This document shows positions 16,931 through 26,189 of a stretch of DNA of 64,000 nt, one piece after another; position 1 is the stretch's first letter; every line of letters begins with the position of its first letter. The notes under the pieces were generated by a model that did not search any database, was not told where the DNA came from, and saw only the letters and a program-made list of their open reading frames with translations. This DNA comes from Candidatus Palauibacter poriticola (GTDB taxonomy: Bacteria > Gemmatimonadota > Gemmatimonadetes > Palauibacterales > Palauibacteraceae). The stretch spans positions 20,828 to 84,827 of the forward strand of contig JAAXHJ010000020.1 of assembly GCA_012270965.1 (NCBI GenBank), written 5' to 3'. Position numbers and translations under genes: made by a program.

Positions 16931-18474
16931 TCATGCGTGAGAAACTGGCCGAACTCGAGGCCCGATCCGAGCGCGCCGAGCGAGGCGACCCGGACCGGCT
17001 TGCCCGCCAACACGCGCGCGGCAAGTTGGGTGCCCGGGAGCGCCTCGAGCTCCTCCTCGACGAGGGGAGCTTCGTGGAGTTCGACCGCTTCGTCGAGCAC
17101 CGCTGCACGGACTTCGGGCTGGCAGGCCGGCGCATCCCCGGCGACGGAGTCATCACGGGCTACGGCCGCATCGACGGGCGTATCGTCTATGTGTTCAGCC
17201 AGGACTTCACGGTCTTCGGGGGTTCGCTGTCGGAAGCGCACGCCGGCAAGATCGTGAAGGTGCTGGACCTCGCGACGCGCAACGGCGCCCCCTTCATCGG
17301 AATCAACGACTCCGGTGGCGCGCGGATTCAGGAAGGGGTCGCCTCCCTGGGCGGCTATGCGGACATCTTCCTCCGAAACACGCTCGCCTCGGGCGTGATC
17401 CCGCAACTGAGCGCGATCCTGGGGCCGTGTTCCGGAGGGGCGGTCTACAGCCCCGCCATCACGGACTTCGTGTTCATGGTGGACGGGGTGAGCCACATGT
17501 TCATCACGGGCCCCGGCGTCGTGAAGACGGTGACGCACGAGGACGTGACGTTCGACGAACTCGGCGGCGCGGCCGTGCACGCGAGCCGGTCCGGCGTGGC
17601 ACACTTCCGTTCGGCGACCGAAGTCGAGGCGCTTGGCGCCGTACGCCGCCTCCTCTCCTATCTACCCTCGAACAATCACGAGACGCCGCCGTGGCGGGAG
17701 ACGACGGATCCGCCGGAGCGGGCCGACGAGGCGCTGCTCGAGATCGTGCCGGACGACCCGAAGCTTCCGTACGACATGCTGGACATCATCGGCCGAGTCG
17801 TCGACACCGGCAGCCTGATGGAAGTCCACGCGGATTACGCCCGCAACATCATCACCGGCTTCGCCCGGCTTGGCGGGAACGCCGTGGGCGTCGTCGGCAA
17901 CCAGCCCGCGGTCCTCGCCGGCGTCCTGGACAGCGATGCGAGCATCAAGGCCGCGCGCTTCGTCCGCTTTTGCGATGCGTTCAACGTTCCGCTGGTGACG
18001 TTCGAGGATGTGCCCGGCTTTCTCCCGGGGCTGAGGGAGGAGCACGAGGGCATCATCCGAAATGGCGCGAAGCTCCTCTTCGCCTACTGCGAGGCGACCG
18101 TGCCGAAGCTCACCGTCATCACGCGCAAGGCCTACGGCGGCGCGTACGACGTCATGTCGTCCAAGCACATCCGGGGCGACCTCAACCTCGCGTGGCCCAG
18201 CGCGGAGATCGCGGTGATGGGCGCGAAGGGCGCGGTCGAGGTTCTGTTCCGCCGCGAGATTGCCGCGGCCGACGACCCCGCGGCGCGCACGGCCGAACTC
18301 GAAGCGGAGTATCGGGCGAAGTTCGCCAACCCCTACCTGGCCGCCGAACGAGGCTTCATCGACGACGTGATCGACCCCCGCGAGACGCGCGCGCGCCTCG
18401 TATCGGGGCTCGACGCGATGGCCGAGAAGCGCGACCGCAACCCGCCCAGGAAGCACGGCAACATCCCGCTGTGA
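16927..18474 (+). CDS. pccB: Propionyl-CoA carboxylase beta subunit (carboxyltransferase)
   Basis: 515 residues from GTG 16927; ATG 16933 is an alternative. It has both crotonase-like halves of acyl-CoA carboxyltransferases: [25 protein letters not shown] and the second-half motifs VPGFLPG and [11 protein letters not shown], ending in KHGNIPL, the usual C-terminus of PccB. It transfers carboxyl from biotin to propionyl-CoA (or acetyl-CoA). It is followed at once by the biotin carboxylase, the biotin carrier and the mutase, which makes propionyl-CoA the likely substrate. Confidence 0.93.
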   Translation: MIMREKLAELEARSERAERGDPDRLARQHARGKLGARERLELLLDEGSFVEFDRFVEHRCTDFGLAGRRIPGDGVITGYGRIDGRIVYVFSQDFTVFGGSLSEAHAGKIVKVLDLATRNGAPFIGINDSGGARIQEGVASLGGYADIFLRNTLASGVIPQLSAILGPCSGGAVYSPAITDFVFMVDGVSHMFITGPGVVKTVTHEDVTFDELGGAAVHASRSGVAHFRSATEVEALGAVRRLLSYLPSNNHETPPWRETTDPPERADEALLEIVPDDPKLPYDMLDIIGRVVDTGSLMEVHADYARNIITGFARLGGNAVGVVGNQPAVLAGVLDSDASIKAARFVRFCDAFNVPLVTFEDVPGFLPGLREEHEGIIRNGAKLLFAYCEATVPKLTVITRKAYGGAYDVMSSKHIRGDLNLAWPSAEIAVMGAKGAVEVLFRREIAAADDPAARTAELEAEYRAKFANPYLAAERGFIDDVIDPRETRARLVSGLDAMAEKRDRNPPRKHGNIPL

Positions 18475-18490
18475 TCCCCTGCGAGACCGG

Positions 18491-19981
18491 ATGTTCGACA
18501 AGGTTCTGATCGCGAACCGCGGCGAGATCGCGGTTCGGGTCATCCGCGCCTGCCGGGAGGAGGGCCTCGCGACGGTCGCGGTCTACTCCGACGCGGACCG
18601 CCGCTCCCCGCATGTGCTTCTTGCGGACGAGGCGATCCGGATCGGCGGAGCCGCGGCCGCGGAAAGCTACCTGTCGTTGGACCGGCTCCTCGCCGCCGCG
18701 GAGGAGACGGGGGCGGGGGCGGTCCATCCGGGCTACGGCTTCCTGGCCGAGAACGCCGGTTTCGCGCGTGCCGTCGAGGCCGCTGGGCTCATCTACGTCG
18801 GACCTCCCGCCGAGGCGATCGAAGTCATGGGCGACAAGACGCGGGCGCGGGCGCGGATGGTGGGCGCCGGAGTCCCCGTCATTCCGGGCAGCGAGGCGCT
18901 CGCTTCGGTGCGGGAGGCGGTCGTGGAGGCGGAAGAGGTCGGATTCCCCGTCCTCCTTAAGGCGGCGGCGGGAGGGGGCGGCAAGGGCATGCACGTCGTC
19001 TCCGGGGCGGAGGAGGTGGCCGGAGCGTTCGGGCGGGCGACGCGGGAGGCGCGGAGCGCCTTCGGTGACGGCCGCGTGTTCGCGGAGCGCTTCCTGCCTT
19101 CCGCCCGCCACATCGAGATCCAGGTGCTCGCCGACGACGAGCGGACGGTGGACTTCGGGGAGCGGGAGTGTTCGATCCAGCGGCGACACCAGAAGCTGAT
19201 CGAGGAGGCGCCGTCCACGGCGATCCACGAGGCGCTCCGGCGCCGAATGGCGGAGGTCGCCGTGCGGGCGGCCGAGGCGGTCGGCTACCGGGGTGCGGGT
19301 ACGGTCGAGTTCCTGGTCGAGGGAGGGGAGTTCTTCTTCTTGGAGATGAACACCCGCATTCAGGTCGAGCACCCCGTGACCGAACTCGTCACCGGCGTGG
19401 ACCTCGTCCGGCAGCAGCTGCGCGTCGCCCGGGGGCTCCCCCTGCTCGGCGGCGGCGAGCCGCCGACGGCGCGGGGGCACGCGATCGAATGCAGGATCAA
19501 CGCGGAGGATCCCGCGGCCGGGTTCGTTCCATCGACCGGCCGCATCGACCGCCTCGAAGTCCCGGCGGGGCCCGGCGTGCGTTGGGACGGCGGGATCCGC
19601 ACCGGGTCGGAAGTCGGCCCGCACTACGACTCGCTGCTCGGCAAGTTGGTCGTCCACGCCTCGGATCGGGAGGCGGCGATCCGCCGCATGCGGTCCGCGC
19701 TCGAGGGGCTCGTCATCGGCGGCGTCGCAACGACCGTCCCGTGGCACCTCGCGGTGATGGACGAACCCGGCTACCGGAGGAACGACCTCTCCATCCGGTA
19801 CGTGGAGGAGCACCCGGGGCTCGGAGAGCGCGCGGATCCGAGACTGCGCGATGTGGCGCTGGCGGCCGCCGTGCTCCTCTCGGACCGGGAGCGGCCGCGG
19901 GTTGTATCCCGCGCTGGACGGCGCTCCCGCGACGGAGGTAACGGGTTGTCGGCCTGGGTGCGGGCGGGCCGGGAGTGGTGA
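18491..19981 (+). CDS. accC: Acyl-CoA carboxylase biotin carboxylase subunit
   Basis: 496 residues from ATG 18491. It opens with FDKVLIANRGEIAVRVIRAC, the standard biotin carboxylase N-terminal domain. The ATP-grasp domain contains the glycine loop AAAGGGGKGM and FLEMNTRIQVEHPVTE, and the C-terminal domain has ECRINAEDP. It carboxylates biotin with bicarbonate and ATP. Unlike many PccA proteins it lacks the carrier domain, which is encoded by the next gene. The last 45 residues (after HPGLGERADP) are Arg-rich and poorly conserved. Confidence 0.93.
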   Translation: MFDKVLIANRGEIAVRVIRACREEGLATVAVYSDADRRSPHVLLADEAIRIGGAAAAESYLSLDRLLAAAEETGAGAVHPGYGFLAENAGFARAVEAAGLIYVGPPAEAIEVMGDKTRARARMVGAGVPVIPGSEALASVREAVVEAEEVGFPVLLKAAAGGGGKGMHVVSGAEEVAGAFGRATREARSAFGDGRVFAERFLPSARHIEIQVLADDERTVDFGERECSIQRRHQKLIEEAPSTAIHEALRRRMAEVAVRAAEAVGYRGAGTVEFLVEGGEFFFLEMNTRIQVEHPVTELVTGVDLVRQQLRVARGLPLLGGGEPPTARGHAIECRINAEDPAAGFVPSTGRIDRLEVPAGPGVRWDGGIRTGSEVGPHYDSLLGKLVVHASDREAAIRRMRSALEGLVIGGVATTVPWHLAVMDEPGYRRNDLSIRYVEEHPGLGERADPRLRDVALAAAVLLSDRERPRVVSRAGRRSRDGGNGLSAWVRAGREW

Positions 19982-20006
19982 GGCCGCCATGGGTGAGGCT
20001 GCCATG
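19977..20006 (+). repeat. Tandem duplication of a ribosome-binding site and start codon
   Basis: GGTGAGGCCGCCATG (19977-19991) is followed directly by GGTGAGGCTGCCATG (19992-20006), 14 of 15 bases identical and in the same frame. Each unit holds a GGTGAGG ribosome-binding site 5 nt before an ATG. Confidence 0.9.
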
Positions 20007-20507
20007 AAATATCACGTCGAGGTGGACGGCGGGAATTTCGAGGTCGAACGGCTGGTCTCCGGAGTGCGCCTGAATGGGGCGGAGCGGACAGCCGAGTTCG
20101 AGTGGGTGGCGGAGGGCGAAGTCCGGCTCACCCTGGACGGCGCTAACCATCGCGTGTTCGCGCGCCGGAGCCCCGGGGGGTGGCGACTGACCGTGCGCGG
20201 CCGGACGTTCGACGTCGCGGTGGAGGATGAGCGCACCCGGACCCTCCGGACGCTGGCCGGCCGGACTGCGGGGGGGCGGGGACCGCGGGAGGTGCGCGCC
20301 CCGATGCCCGGGCTGGTCACGCGCGTTCTCGCGGAGGCCGGGCAGCGCGTGGACGCGGGCGATGGGTTGGTCGTGATCGAAGCCATGAAGATGGAGAACG
20401 AATTGCGGGCCCGGGAACCGGGAAGGGTGGCCGGGATCGCGGTTCGGCCCGGCGACGTCGTGGACCGCGACCAGATCCTCGCGACGCTCGAAGCGGACAC
20501 GTCGTGA
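20004..20507 (+). CDS. Biotin carboxyl carrier protein of the propionyl-CoA carboxylase
   Basis: 167 residues from ATG 20004; ATG 19989, five codons earlier, is equally equipped with a ribosome-binding site. The C-terminal 75 residues are a biotinyl domain: VRAPMPGLVTRVL, then EAMKMEN with the biotinylated Lys, and a final IAVRPGDVV. The N-terminal 90 residues resemble the linker domain of biotin-dependent carboxylases. It shuttles carboxybiotin between the two catalytic subunits. Its stop overlaps the mutase start (GTGA). Confidence 0.9.
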   Translation: MKYHVEVDGGNFEVERLVSGVRLNGAERTAEFEWVAEGEVRLTLDGANHRVFARRSPGGWRLTVRGRTFDVAVEDERTRTLRTLAGRTAGGRGPREVRAPMPGLVTRVLAEAGQRVDAGDGLVVIEAMKMENELRAREPGRVAGIAVRPGDVVDRDQILATLEADTS

Positions 20508-22066
20508 GCGAACGGCGTCCGGTCGCTTCCACGACGAGCGGCATCGAAGTCGACCCGGTCTACCGCGCGGGCGATGCGGGCCCGGAAGCGGCGCTGCCCG
20601 GCGCGTTCCCCTACACGCGCGGCGTGTACCCCACGATGTACCGGGGGCGGCTGTGGACGATGCGCCAGTACGCCGGCTTCGGTACGGCCGCGGAGACGAA
20701 CGCGCGTTTCCGCTATCTGCTGGGGTCCGGGCAGACGGGTCTCTCCGTCGCCTTCGACCTTCCGACCCAGATGGGGTACGACTCCGACGATGCTAGGGTG
20801 CGGGGGGAAGTCGGACGGGTCGGCGTGGCGATCGACTCGATCGAGGACATGCACCGCCTGTTCGAGGAGATCCCGCTCGAGCGCGTATCGACGGCGATGA
20901 CGATCAACGCCACCGCGCCCGTGCTCCTCGCGATGTACGCGGGCGTGGCTCGGGAACGGGGGATCGACCCGGCGGTCCTCCGGGGCACGCTCCAGAACGA
21001 TGTGTTGAAGGAGTTCATCGCGCGGGGGACGTACATCTACCCGGTGGAGCCCAGCGTTCGGTTCGTGACGGACGTGTTCGACTTCTGCGCCCGGAAGATG
21101 CCGCGCTGGCGTTCGATCTCGATCAGCGGGTATCACATCCGCGAGGCCGGCGCGACCGCGGCCCAGGAGCTGGCCTTTACGATCGCCAACGGGCTCGAAT
21201 ACGTGCGCCGCGCCACCGAGCGGGGGCTGGAGATCGACCACTTCGCTCCCGGGCTCAGCTTCTTCTTCTCGGCCGACCGGCTCTTCTTCGAGGAGGTGGC
21301 CAAGTTCCGCGCGGCCCGCCGCATGTGGGCCCGGCTCATGCGGGACCGTTTCGGCGCTGCGGAAGAGAGCTGCCGGCTGAAGTTCCACACACAGACGTCC
21401 GGGGCCGCGCTGACGGCCCAGCAGCCGTTGAACAACGTGGTGCGCGTCGCGATTCAGGCGCTCTCCGCCGTCCTCGGGGGAACGCAGTCGCTGCACACGA
21501 ACAGCTACGACGAAGCGCTCTCGCTCCCGGGGGCGGACGCCGCCCGCCTCGCGCTCCGCACCCAGCAGCTCCTGGCCGCCGAGACGGGCGTCGGGGACAC
21601 CGTCGATCCCCTGGGGGGATCCTACTTCGTGGAGTCGCTCACGACCGCCCTCGAGGCGCGCGCCGGGGAGTACCTTGCGCGCGTCGAGGAACTGGGTGGC
21701 CCCGTGCAGGCGATCGACTACATGCGAGAGGAGATCCACTTCGCGGCGCGCCGGCACCAGGAGGCGATCGAGAGCGGTGAACTCGAGGTCGTCGGCGTGA
21801 ACGTGCACGCGGACGCCGAACCGGTCGAGATGCCGAAGGCACCGGACTTCGCCCGCTTGGCGGATGAACAGCGCCGGCGGCTCGCGCGGCTCAGGACGGA
21901 GCGGGACGGCGCGAAGGTGGAAGCGTCGCTGGGGGAGATCCGGCGAGCGGCGGCCGGAGATGATAACCTCCTGCCCGTGCTGATCGACGCCGTCCGGCGC
22001 CGCGCGACGCTCGGCGAGATCAGCCACGCGCTGCGCGACGTGTGGGGCGAATACCGTCCCGGCTAG
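20504..22066 (+). CDS. Methylmalonyl-CoA mutase, large-subunit catalytic domain without the B12 domain
   Basis: 520 residues from GTG 20504. The family TIM-barrel motifs are clear: PYTRGVYPTMYRGRLWTMRQ (given in part), GQTGLSVAFDLPTQMGYDSD, SISGYHIREAGA, HTQTSGAALTAQQP and NSYDEALSLPG. The protein ends without the cobalamin-binding DxHxxG domain, so a separate small subunit must exist outside the window. It isomerises methylmalonyl-CoA to succinyl-CoA. Being in one operon with the carboxylase, it should complete propionate assimilation; no epimerase is seen here. Related mutases (isobutyryl-CoA, ethylmalonyl-CoA) cannot be excluded. Confidence 0.9.
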   Translation: MSERRPVASTTSGIEVDPVYRAGDAGPEAALPGAFPYTRGVYPTMYRGRLWTMRQYAGFGTAAETNARFRYLLGSGQTGLSVAFDLPTQMGYDSDDARVRGEVGRVGVAIDSIEDMHRLFEEIPLERVSTAMTINATAPVLLAMYAGVARERGIDPAVLRGTLQNDVLKEFIARGTYIYPVEPSVRFVTDVFDFCARKMPRWRSISISGYHIREAGATAAQELAFTIANGLEYVRRATERGLEIDHFAPGLSFFFSADRLFFEEVAKFRAARRMWARLMRDRFGAAEESCRLKFHTQTSGAALTAQQPLNNVVRVAIQALSAVLGGTQSLHTNSYDEALSLPGADAARLALRTQQLLAAETGVGDTVDPLGGSYFVESLTTALEARAGEYLARVEELGGPVQAIDYMREEIHFAARRHQEAIESGELEVVGVNVHADAEPVEMPKAPDFARLADEQRRRLARLRTERDGAKVEASLGEIRRAAAGDDNLLPVLIDAVRRRATLGEISHALRDVWGEYRPG

Positions 22067-22086
22067 GAACCCCCGGGTCGAAGTAG

Positions 22087-22102
22087 CCGCGGGCTGCCAA
22101 CC
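22087..22102 (+). repeat. REP-like repeat end motif, copy 6
   Basis: CCGCGGGCTGCCAACC matches 15 of 16 bases with the end of the copy at 44140-44155. It directly precedes and overlaps the larger repeated element at 22096-22171. Only the terminal motif of the family is present. Confidence 0.55.
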
Positions 22103-22171
22103 GTTCATGGCCGCAGGGTCGGCCACCCCGCGGGGCTGCGGGAAAGTTCGCGGAGACGGCCCGTGGAACCC
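22096..22171 (+). repeat. Intergenic element, copy A of two (other at 45133-45225)
   Basis: Begins GCCAACCGTTCATGGCCGC and runs to GTGGAACCC. The first 38 bases match copy B at 34 positions. After a short gap the blocks GGAAAGTTC, GCGGA, CGGCC and GTGG recur in the same order. It lies between the mutase gene and fmdB, on the same strand as both. It may be a small structured RNA or a mobile hairpin element. Confidence 0.65.
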
Positions 22172-22188
22172 GGGGAAAAGGGGCACGA

Positions 22189-22503
22189 GTGCCAACGTAC
22201 GAATACAGGTGTCGCGGTTGTCGACACGGTTTTGAACAGTTCCAGCGCATGTCGGACGCCGCGGTCCGCGTCTGCCCGTCGTGCGGGGAAGAGCAGGTGG
22301 AGCGGCTCATCTCGGCCGGGGGCGGGTTCGTCTTCAAGGGGCCCGGCTTCTACGCCACCGACTATCGGCAGCCGGCGGACGATGGCGGGAAGTCCACCGC
22401 GGCGAAGGCGCCGGACGCTGCCTCGTCCCCGCCACCGGACGGCGCCTCGTCGGCGTCCGATCCCGCTCCAACCCGGTCATCGGAAGGCGGCTCCGGCTCT
22501 TGA
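22189..22503 (+). CDS. FmdB-family zinc ribbon protein
   Basis: 104 residues from GTG 22189. The N-terminal 45 residues are the FmdB/CxxC_CxxC_SSSS fold: MPTYEYRCRGC, FEQFQRMSD and CPSCGEEQVERLIS, with four zinc-binding cysteines, then FKGPGFYATDY. The C-terminal half is a Ser/Pro/Ala-rich disordered tail. The regulatory function of this family is not well defined. Its stop is embedded in the TTG start of argS. Confidence 0.85.
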   Translation: MPTYEYRCRGCRHGFEQFQRMSDAAVRVCPSCGEEQVERLISAGGGFVFKGPGFYATDYRQPADDGGKSTAAKAPDAASSPPPDGASSASDPAPTRSSEGGSGS

Positions 22504-24188
22504 CGGGTGACGCCGGGCCGGCCCGGCTCGCCGAGGCGCTCGCATCCGCCCTTGCCGCCGCCGGGGCTCCGGAGGGCTTCTCCCCCGGGCTGGAGCGGCC
22601 GCGGGATCCGACGCACGGAGACTGGTCGTCCAACGCGGCGCTCGTGCTTGCGAAGGGACTGGGCCAGCCTCCCCGAGCGCTCGCGGATCGCATCTGCGAA
22701 CTCATCGATTCCGCGGCCGCCGGCATCGCGGCGGTGGAAGTCGCGGGCCCCGGGTTCCTGAACTTCCGGCTTGCGGACGGACCCATCTGGCAGCGACTGG
22801 CGGAGGTCATCGAGGCCGGCCGCGACTGGGGACGGACGAGGGCGTCGCCGACGCTCCGCGTCAATGTGGAGTTCGTCTCCGCCAATCCGACGGGGCCGCT
22901 GCACGTGGCCCACGGCCGCGGCGCGGCGCTCGGCGATGCCGTCGCGTCGCTGCTGGAGTGGACCGGGCACGAGGTGACGCGCGAGTTCTACGTGAACGAT
23001 GCCGGACGCCAGATCGAACTCCTCGGCGACTCCGTCGAGGCGCGCTACGAGGAAACGGCCGGCCGGCCCGCGGCCATTCCCGAAGGCGGATATCACGGCG
23101 AGTACGTCCGCGATGTGGCGCTGGCGATTCGAGACGCCGCCGGCCCCGAGGCCCTCGCCTCGCTCGCGCCGGACGAGCGGCGCGCGCACTTCCGGCGCGA
23201 GGCGGTGCGGCGGCTGCGCGAGGAACAGGCGGAGGACCTGACGCGCTTCGGCGTCCGCATGGATCTGTACTACTCCGAACGCTCGCTCTACGAGTCCGGG
23301 GCCATCGACCGCCTCCTCGAGGCGCTGGAGGATGGCGGGCTGATCTATCGCTCGCAGGGGGCGACGTGGCTTCGGACTTCAAGTCTCGGCGACGAGAAGG
23401 ACCGGGTGCTCATCAAGGGCGACGGCTCCCTCACCTACTTCCTGCCGGATCTCGCCTATCACCTCGACAAGGCGAGGCGCGGCTTCGAACTCGCGATCGA
23501 CGTCTGGGGCGCGGATCATCAGGGCCACGAGAAGCGCATGTTGGCGGCCCTGCGCGGCCTATCGTACCCCGATCTGCTCGAGGTGCTCATCATCCAGCTC
23601 GTCACGGTGCTGCGCGACGGCAGGGAAGTCCGGATGAGCAAGCGCGCCGGACGCTTCGTGACGCTGGGCGAACTCGTCGACGAGACGGGCCCGGACGTGG
23701 CGCGGTATTTCTTCCTCATGCGGCGGGCGGAGGTCCACCTCAACTTCGACCTCGACCTCGCTCTCGATACGTCGGACGCGAATCCGGTCTACAAGGTCCA
23801 ATACGCGCACGCACGGATGTGCAGCGTGTTCCGCAGGGCCGGGATCGTCGCCGGCGAGGTTCCGGCCTCGCTCGACGTCCCGGACACCTTCGACACCCCG
23901 GCTGAGCGCGAGGTCGCCCTGTCCGTCCTGCGGCTTCCGGAGGTCATCGCCACGGCGGCGGCGGGCCGGGCTCCGCACGTGGTCTGCACCTATCTGGAGG
24001 AGACGGCGGGGCTCGTAAACGCCTGGTACCACCAGGGGAACTTGGACCCGTCGCGGAGAATTCTGGCGGACGTGCCGGAACGGGGCGCGAGAATCCGGCT
24101 CGCGCGCGCGGTGCAGCTCACGCTGCGCAACGGGCTGCGGGCGCTTGGCCTCTCGGCTCCCGAGACCATGACCCGGGACGCGAAGTGA
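22500..24188 (+). CDS. argS: Arginyl-tRNA synthetase
   Basis: 562 residues from TTG 22500, which overlaps the fmdB stop (TTGA). The N-terminal Add-1 domain is followed by the class I signature PLHVAHGRGAALGDA, with FVSANPTGPLHVAH before it, and the MSKRAG motif (KMSKS equivalent) near residue 380. The C-terminal DALR anticodon-binding domain contains QYAHARMCSV and the end RNGLRALGLSAPETM. It charges tRNA-Arg. No stem-loop suggests tRNA-dependent regulation. Confidence 0.95.
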   Translation: MTGDAGPARLAEALASALAAAGAPEGFSPGLERPRDPTHGDWSSNAALVLAKGLGQPPRALADRICELIDSAAAGIAAVEVAGPGFLNFRLADGPIWQRLAEVIEAGRDWGRTRASPTLRVNVEFVSANPTGPLHVAHGRGAALGDAVASLLEWTGHEVTREFYVNDAGRQIELLGDSVEARYEETAGRPAAIPEGGYHGEYVRDVALAIRDAAGPEALASLAPDERRAHFRREAVRRLREEQAEDLTRFGVRMDLYYSERSLYESGAIDRLLEALEDGGLIYRSQGATWLRTSSLGDEKDRVLIKGDGSLTYFLPDLAYHLDKARRGFELAIDVWGADHQGHEKRMLAALRGLSYPDLLEVLIIQLVTVLRDGREVRMSKRAGRFVTLGELVDETGPDVARYFFLMRRAEVHLNFDLDLALDTSDANPVYKVQYAHARMCSVFRRAGIVAGEVPASLDVPDTFDTPAEREVALSVLRLPEVIATAAAGRAPHVVCTYLEETAGLVNAWYHQGNLDPSRRILADVPERGARIRLARAVQLTLRNGLRALGLSAPETMTRDAK

Positions 24189-25156
24189 CGCACGGTGCCG
24201 CCGTTGGCGAGGGTGGCCGGGCCCCGGCGGCCCCGATCCTCGTGGTGGGCAGCGTCGCCCTGGATGACATTTCGACCCCCGCCGGACACCGGGAGGGCGT
24301 GGTCGGCGGGACGGCGGTCAACTTCAGCGCCGCGGCCTCGCTGTTCGCGCCGGTCCAGCTCGTGGGCGTCATCGGCGCCGACTATCCGACGGACGAACTC
24401 GACTTCCTCCTCCGCAGGGGCGCGGATCTGTCGGGGCTTGAGCGGCGGCCCGGCCGCAGCTTCCGGTGGGGCGGCTTCTATCACCGGGACATGAATACGC
24501 GGGACACGACGTTCACCGAGCTGGGAGTCTTCGCGGACTTCCATCCGACGATCCCCGGCGCGTTCCGAAACGCGACATGGGCCTTCCTGGGCGCCATCGA
24601 CCCCGCCCTCCAGCTTGAGGTTCTCGATCAGATCGAGTCGCCGCTCCTCGCGGCGTGCGACACGATGAACTACTGGATCGAGGGGACGCCGGAGCGTCTT
24701 GCCGACGTCATCGCGAAGATCGACCTCATCACGCTGAACGATGAGGAGGCGAAGCAGCTTTCCGGGGAGCACAACCTGGCCCGGGCCGCGCGCTGGATCC
24801 GGAGCCGGGGCCCGCGCCACGTCGTGATCAAGAAGGGGGAACACGGCGCCGTGCTGCTGACAAGCGATGGTTTCTTCATTACCCCGGGCTTTCCGCTCGA
24901 CGATGTGGTCGACCCCACCGGGGCCGGCGACGCGTTCGCGGGCGGCCTGCTCGGGTATCTGGCGCGCTGCGGTTCGGTCACGGGACCGGCGTTGAGGCGC
25001 GCCGTCGTGTACGGCTGCGCGCTCGGCTCCTTCGCGTGCGAAGCCTTCGGCGCGGGCCGTATGGTGACGCTCACCATGGACGAGGTGGAGGACCGTGTGC
25101 GACGCTTGGGGGCGCTGACGAGATTCGATGTTCCGGCCCTGCGGGTGGAGGCGTGA
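24185..25156 (+). CDS. PfkB-family carbohydrate/nucleoside kinase
   Basis: 323 residues from GTG 24185, overlapping the argS stop. The PfkB signature DPTGAGDAFAGGLLGYL lies near residue 245, with the anion hole and catalytic Asp, and the N-terminal GSVALDD and GGTAVNFSAAAS form the sugar site. The substrate is not evident. Related annotations include adenosine kinase-like and ribokinase-like enzymes. It sits between argS and purM, which fits a nucleoside or ribose substrate only weakly. Confidence 0.85.
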   Translation: MTHGAAVGEGGRAPAAPILVVGSVALDDISTPAGHREGVVGGTAVNFSAAASLFAPVQLVGVIGADYPTDELDFLLRRGADLSGLERRPGRSFRWGGFYHRDMNTRDTTFTELGVFADFHPTIPGAFRNATWAFLGAIDPALQLEVLDQIESPLLAACDTMNYWIEGTPERLADVIAKIDLITLNDEEAKQLSGEHNLARAARWIRSRGPRHVVIKKGEHGAVLLTSDGFFITPGFPLDDVVDPTGAGDAFAGGLLGYLARCGSVTGPALRRAVVYGCALGSFACEAFGAGRMVTLTMDEVEDRVRRLGALTRFDVPALRVEA

Positions 25157-25163
25157 GAGAACC

Positions 25164-26189
25164 ATGAGCGACGGATTGACCTACCGGGACGCGGGCGTGA
25201 ACCTCGAGGCGGCTCGTGCGGCGAAGGCCCGGATCTCCGGGCTCGTCCGCGGAACCCGGACCAAAGCCGTGAGTTCCGACTTCGGCTCGTTCGGAGGACG
25301 GTTCCGGGCCACGCCGGGCCGGGAACTCGTGGCGAGCGCCGATGGCGTGGGGACGAAGCTCAAGGTCGCCTTCATGGCGGACCGGCACGACACGGTCGGG
25401 GCCGATCTCGTGAACCACTGTGTAAACGACATCCTCGTCGAGGGCGCCCGGCCTCTCATCTTCATGGATTACGTCGCATGCGGCGTGCTGGACCCGGACA
25501 CCGTGACGAGCGTCGTGACGGGACTCGCCGCCGCCTGTCGCGCGAACGGCTGCGCGCTGCTCGGGGGAGAGACCGCGGAGATGCCGGACTTCTACGCGCC
25601 GGGGGAATACGACCTCGCGGGGTTCGTGGTGGGCGAGATCGCCTACCCGGAGCTGAGCCGCCGGGATCTGGAGGCGGGAAACCGCCTCATCGGGCTCGCA
25701 TCGAGCGGCATCCACACGAACGGCTACAGCTTCGCGAGGGCCCTCTTCTTCGACCGCCTCGGACTCGGGGCCCACGACGCCTTCCCGGAGAGCGGGGACT
25801 CCGTGTCCGACGTCCTCCTGCGTCCCCACCGAAGTTACCTCCCGGTCCTCGAGCGCAGCCTCGCGGGAGGCCGCGTGCGGGCGCTCGCCCACATCACGGG
25901 GGGCGGAATCCCGGGGAACGTGGACCGAGTCATCGGCGGGAGTCTCGATGCGGTCGTGCGCACCGACCGTTGGCCCAGGCCGCACGAGTTCGACGTCATC
26001 GCGCGCGAGAGCGGGGCGGACGAGGCGGAACTCTTCTCCACCTTCAACATGGGCGTGGGGATGGTCGCGGTCGTGCGCGAGGCGGAGGCCGGGCGGGTGC
26101 TCGACGAGATTCGCGACTCCGGCTGCGAGGCGTTCATCTGCGGCGAACTCGTCGCGGGCAGCGGCAGGGTACACTTGGAGGGTTCGTGA
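25164..26189 (+). CDS. purM: Phosphoribosylformylglycinamidine cyclo-ligase (AIR synthetase)
   Basis: 341 residues from ATG 25164. Family motifs are present: TYRDAGVNLEAARAAK, GVGTKLKVAF, DLVNHCVNDILVEGARPL, GGETAEMPDFY, SSGIHTNGYSFAR, HITGGGIPGNVDR and FNMGVGMV. It closes the imidazole ring in step 5 of purine synthesis, using ATP. Its last codons overlap ribD (GTGA), joining purine and riboflavin genes in one transcription unit; riboflavin is made from GTP, so the link is metabolically sensible. Confidence 0.95.
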   Translation: MSDGLTYRDAGVNLEAARAAKARISGLVRGTRTKAVSSDFGSFGGRFRATPGRELVASADGVGTKLKVAFMADRHDTVGADLVNHCVNDILVEGARPLIFMDYVACGVLDPDTVTSVVTGLAAACRANGCALLGGETAEMPDFYAPGEYDLAGFVVGEIAYPELSRRDLEAGNRLIGLASSGIHTNGYSFARALFFDRLGLGAHDAFPESGDSVSDVLLRPHRSYLPVLERSLAGGRVRALAHITGGGIPGNVDRVIGGSLDAVVRTDRWPRPHEFDVIARESGADEAELFSTFNMGVGMVAVVREAEAGRVLDEIRDSGCEAFICGELVAGSGRVHLEGS

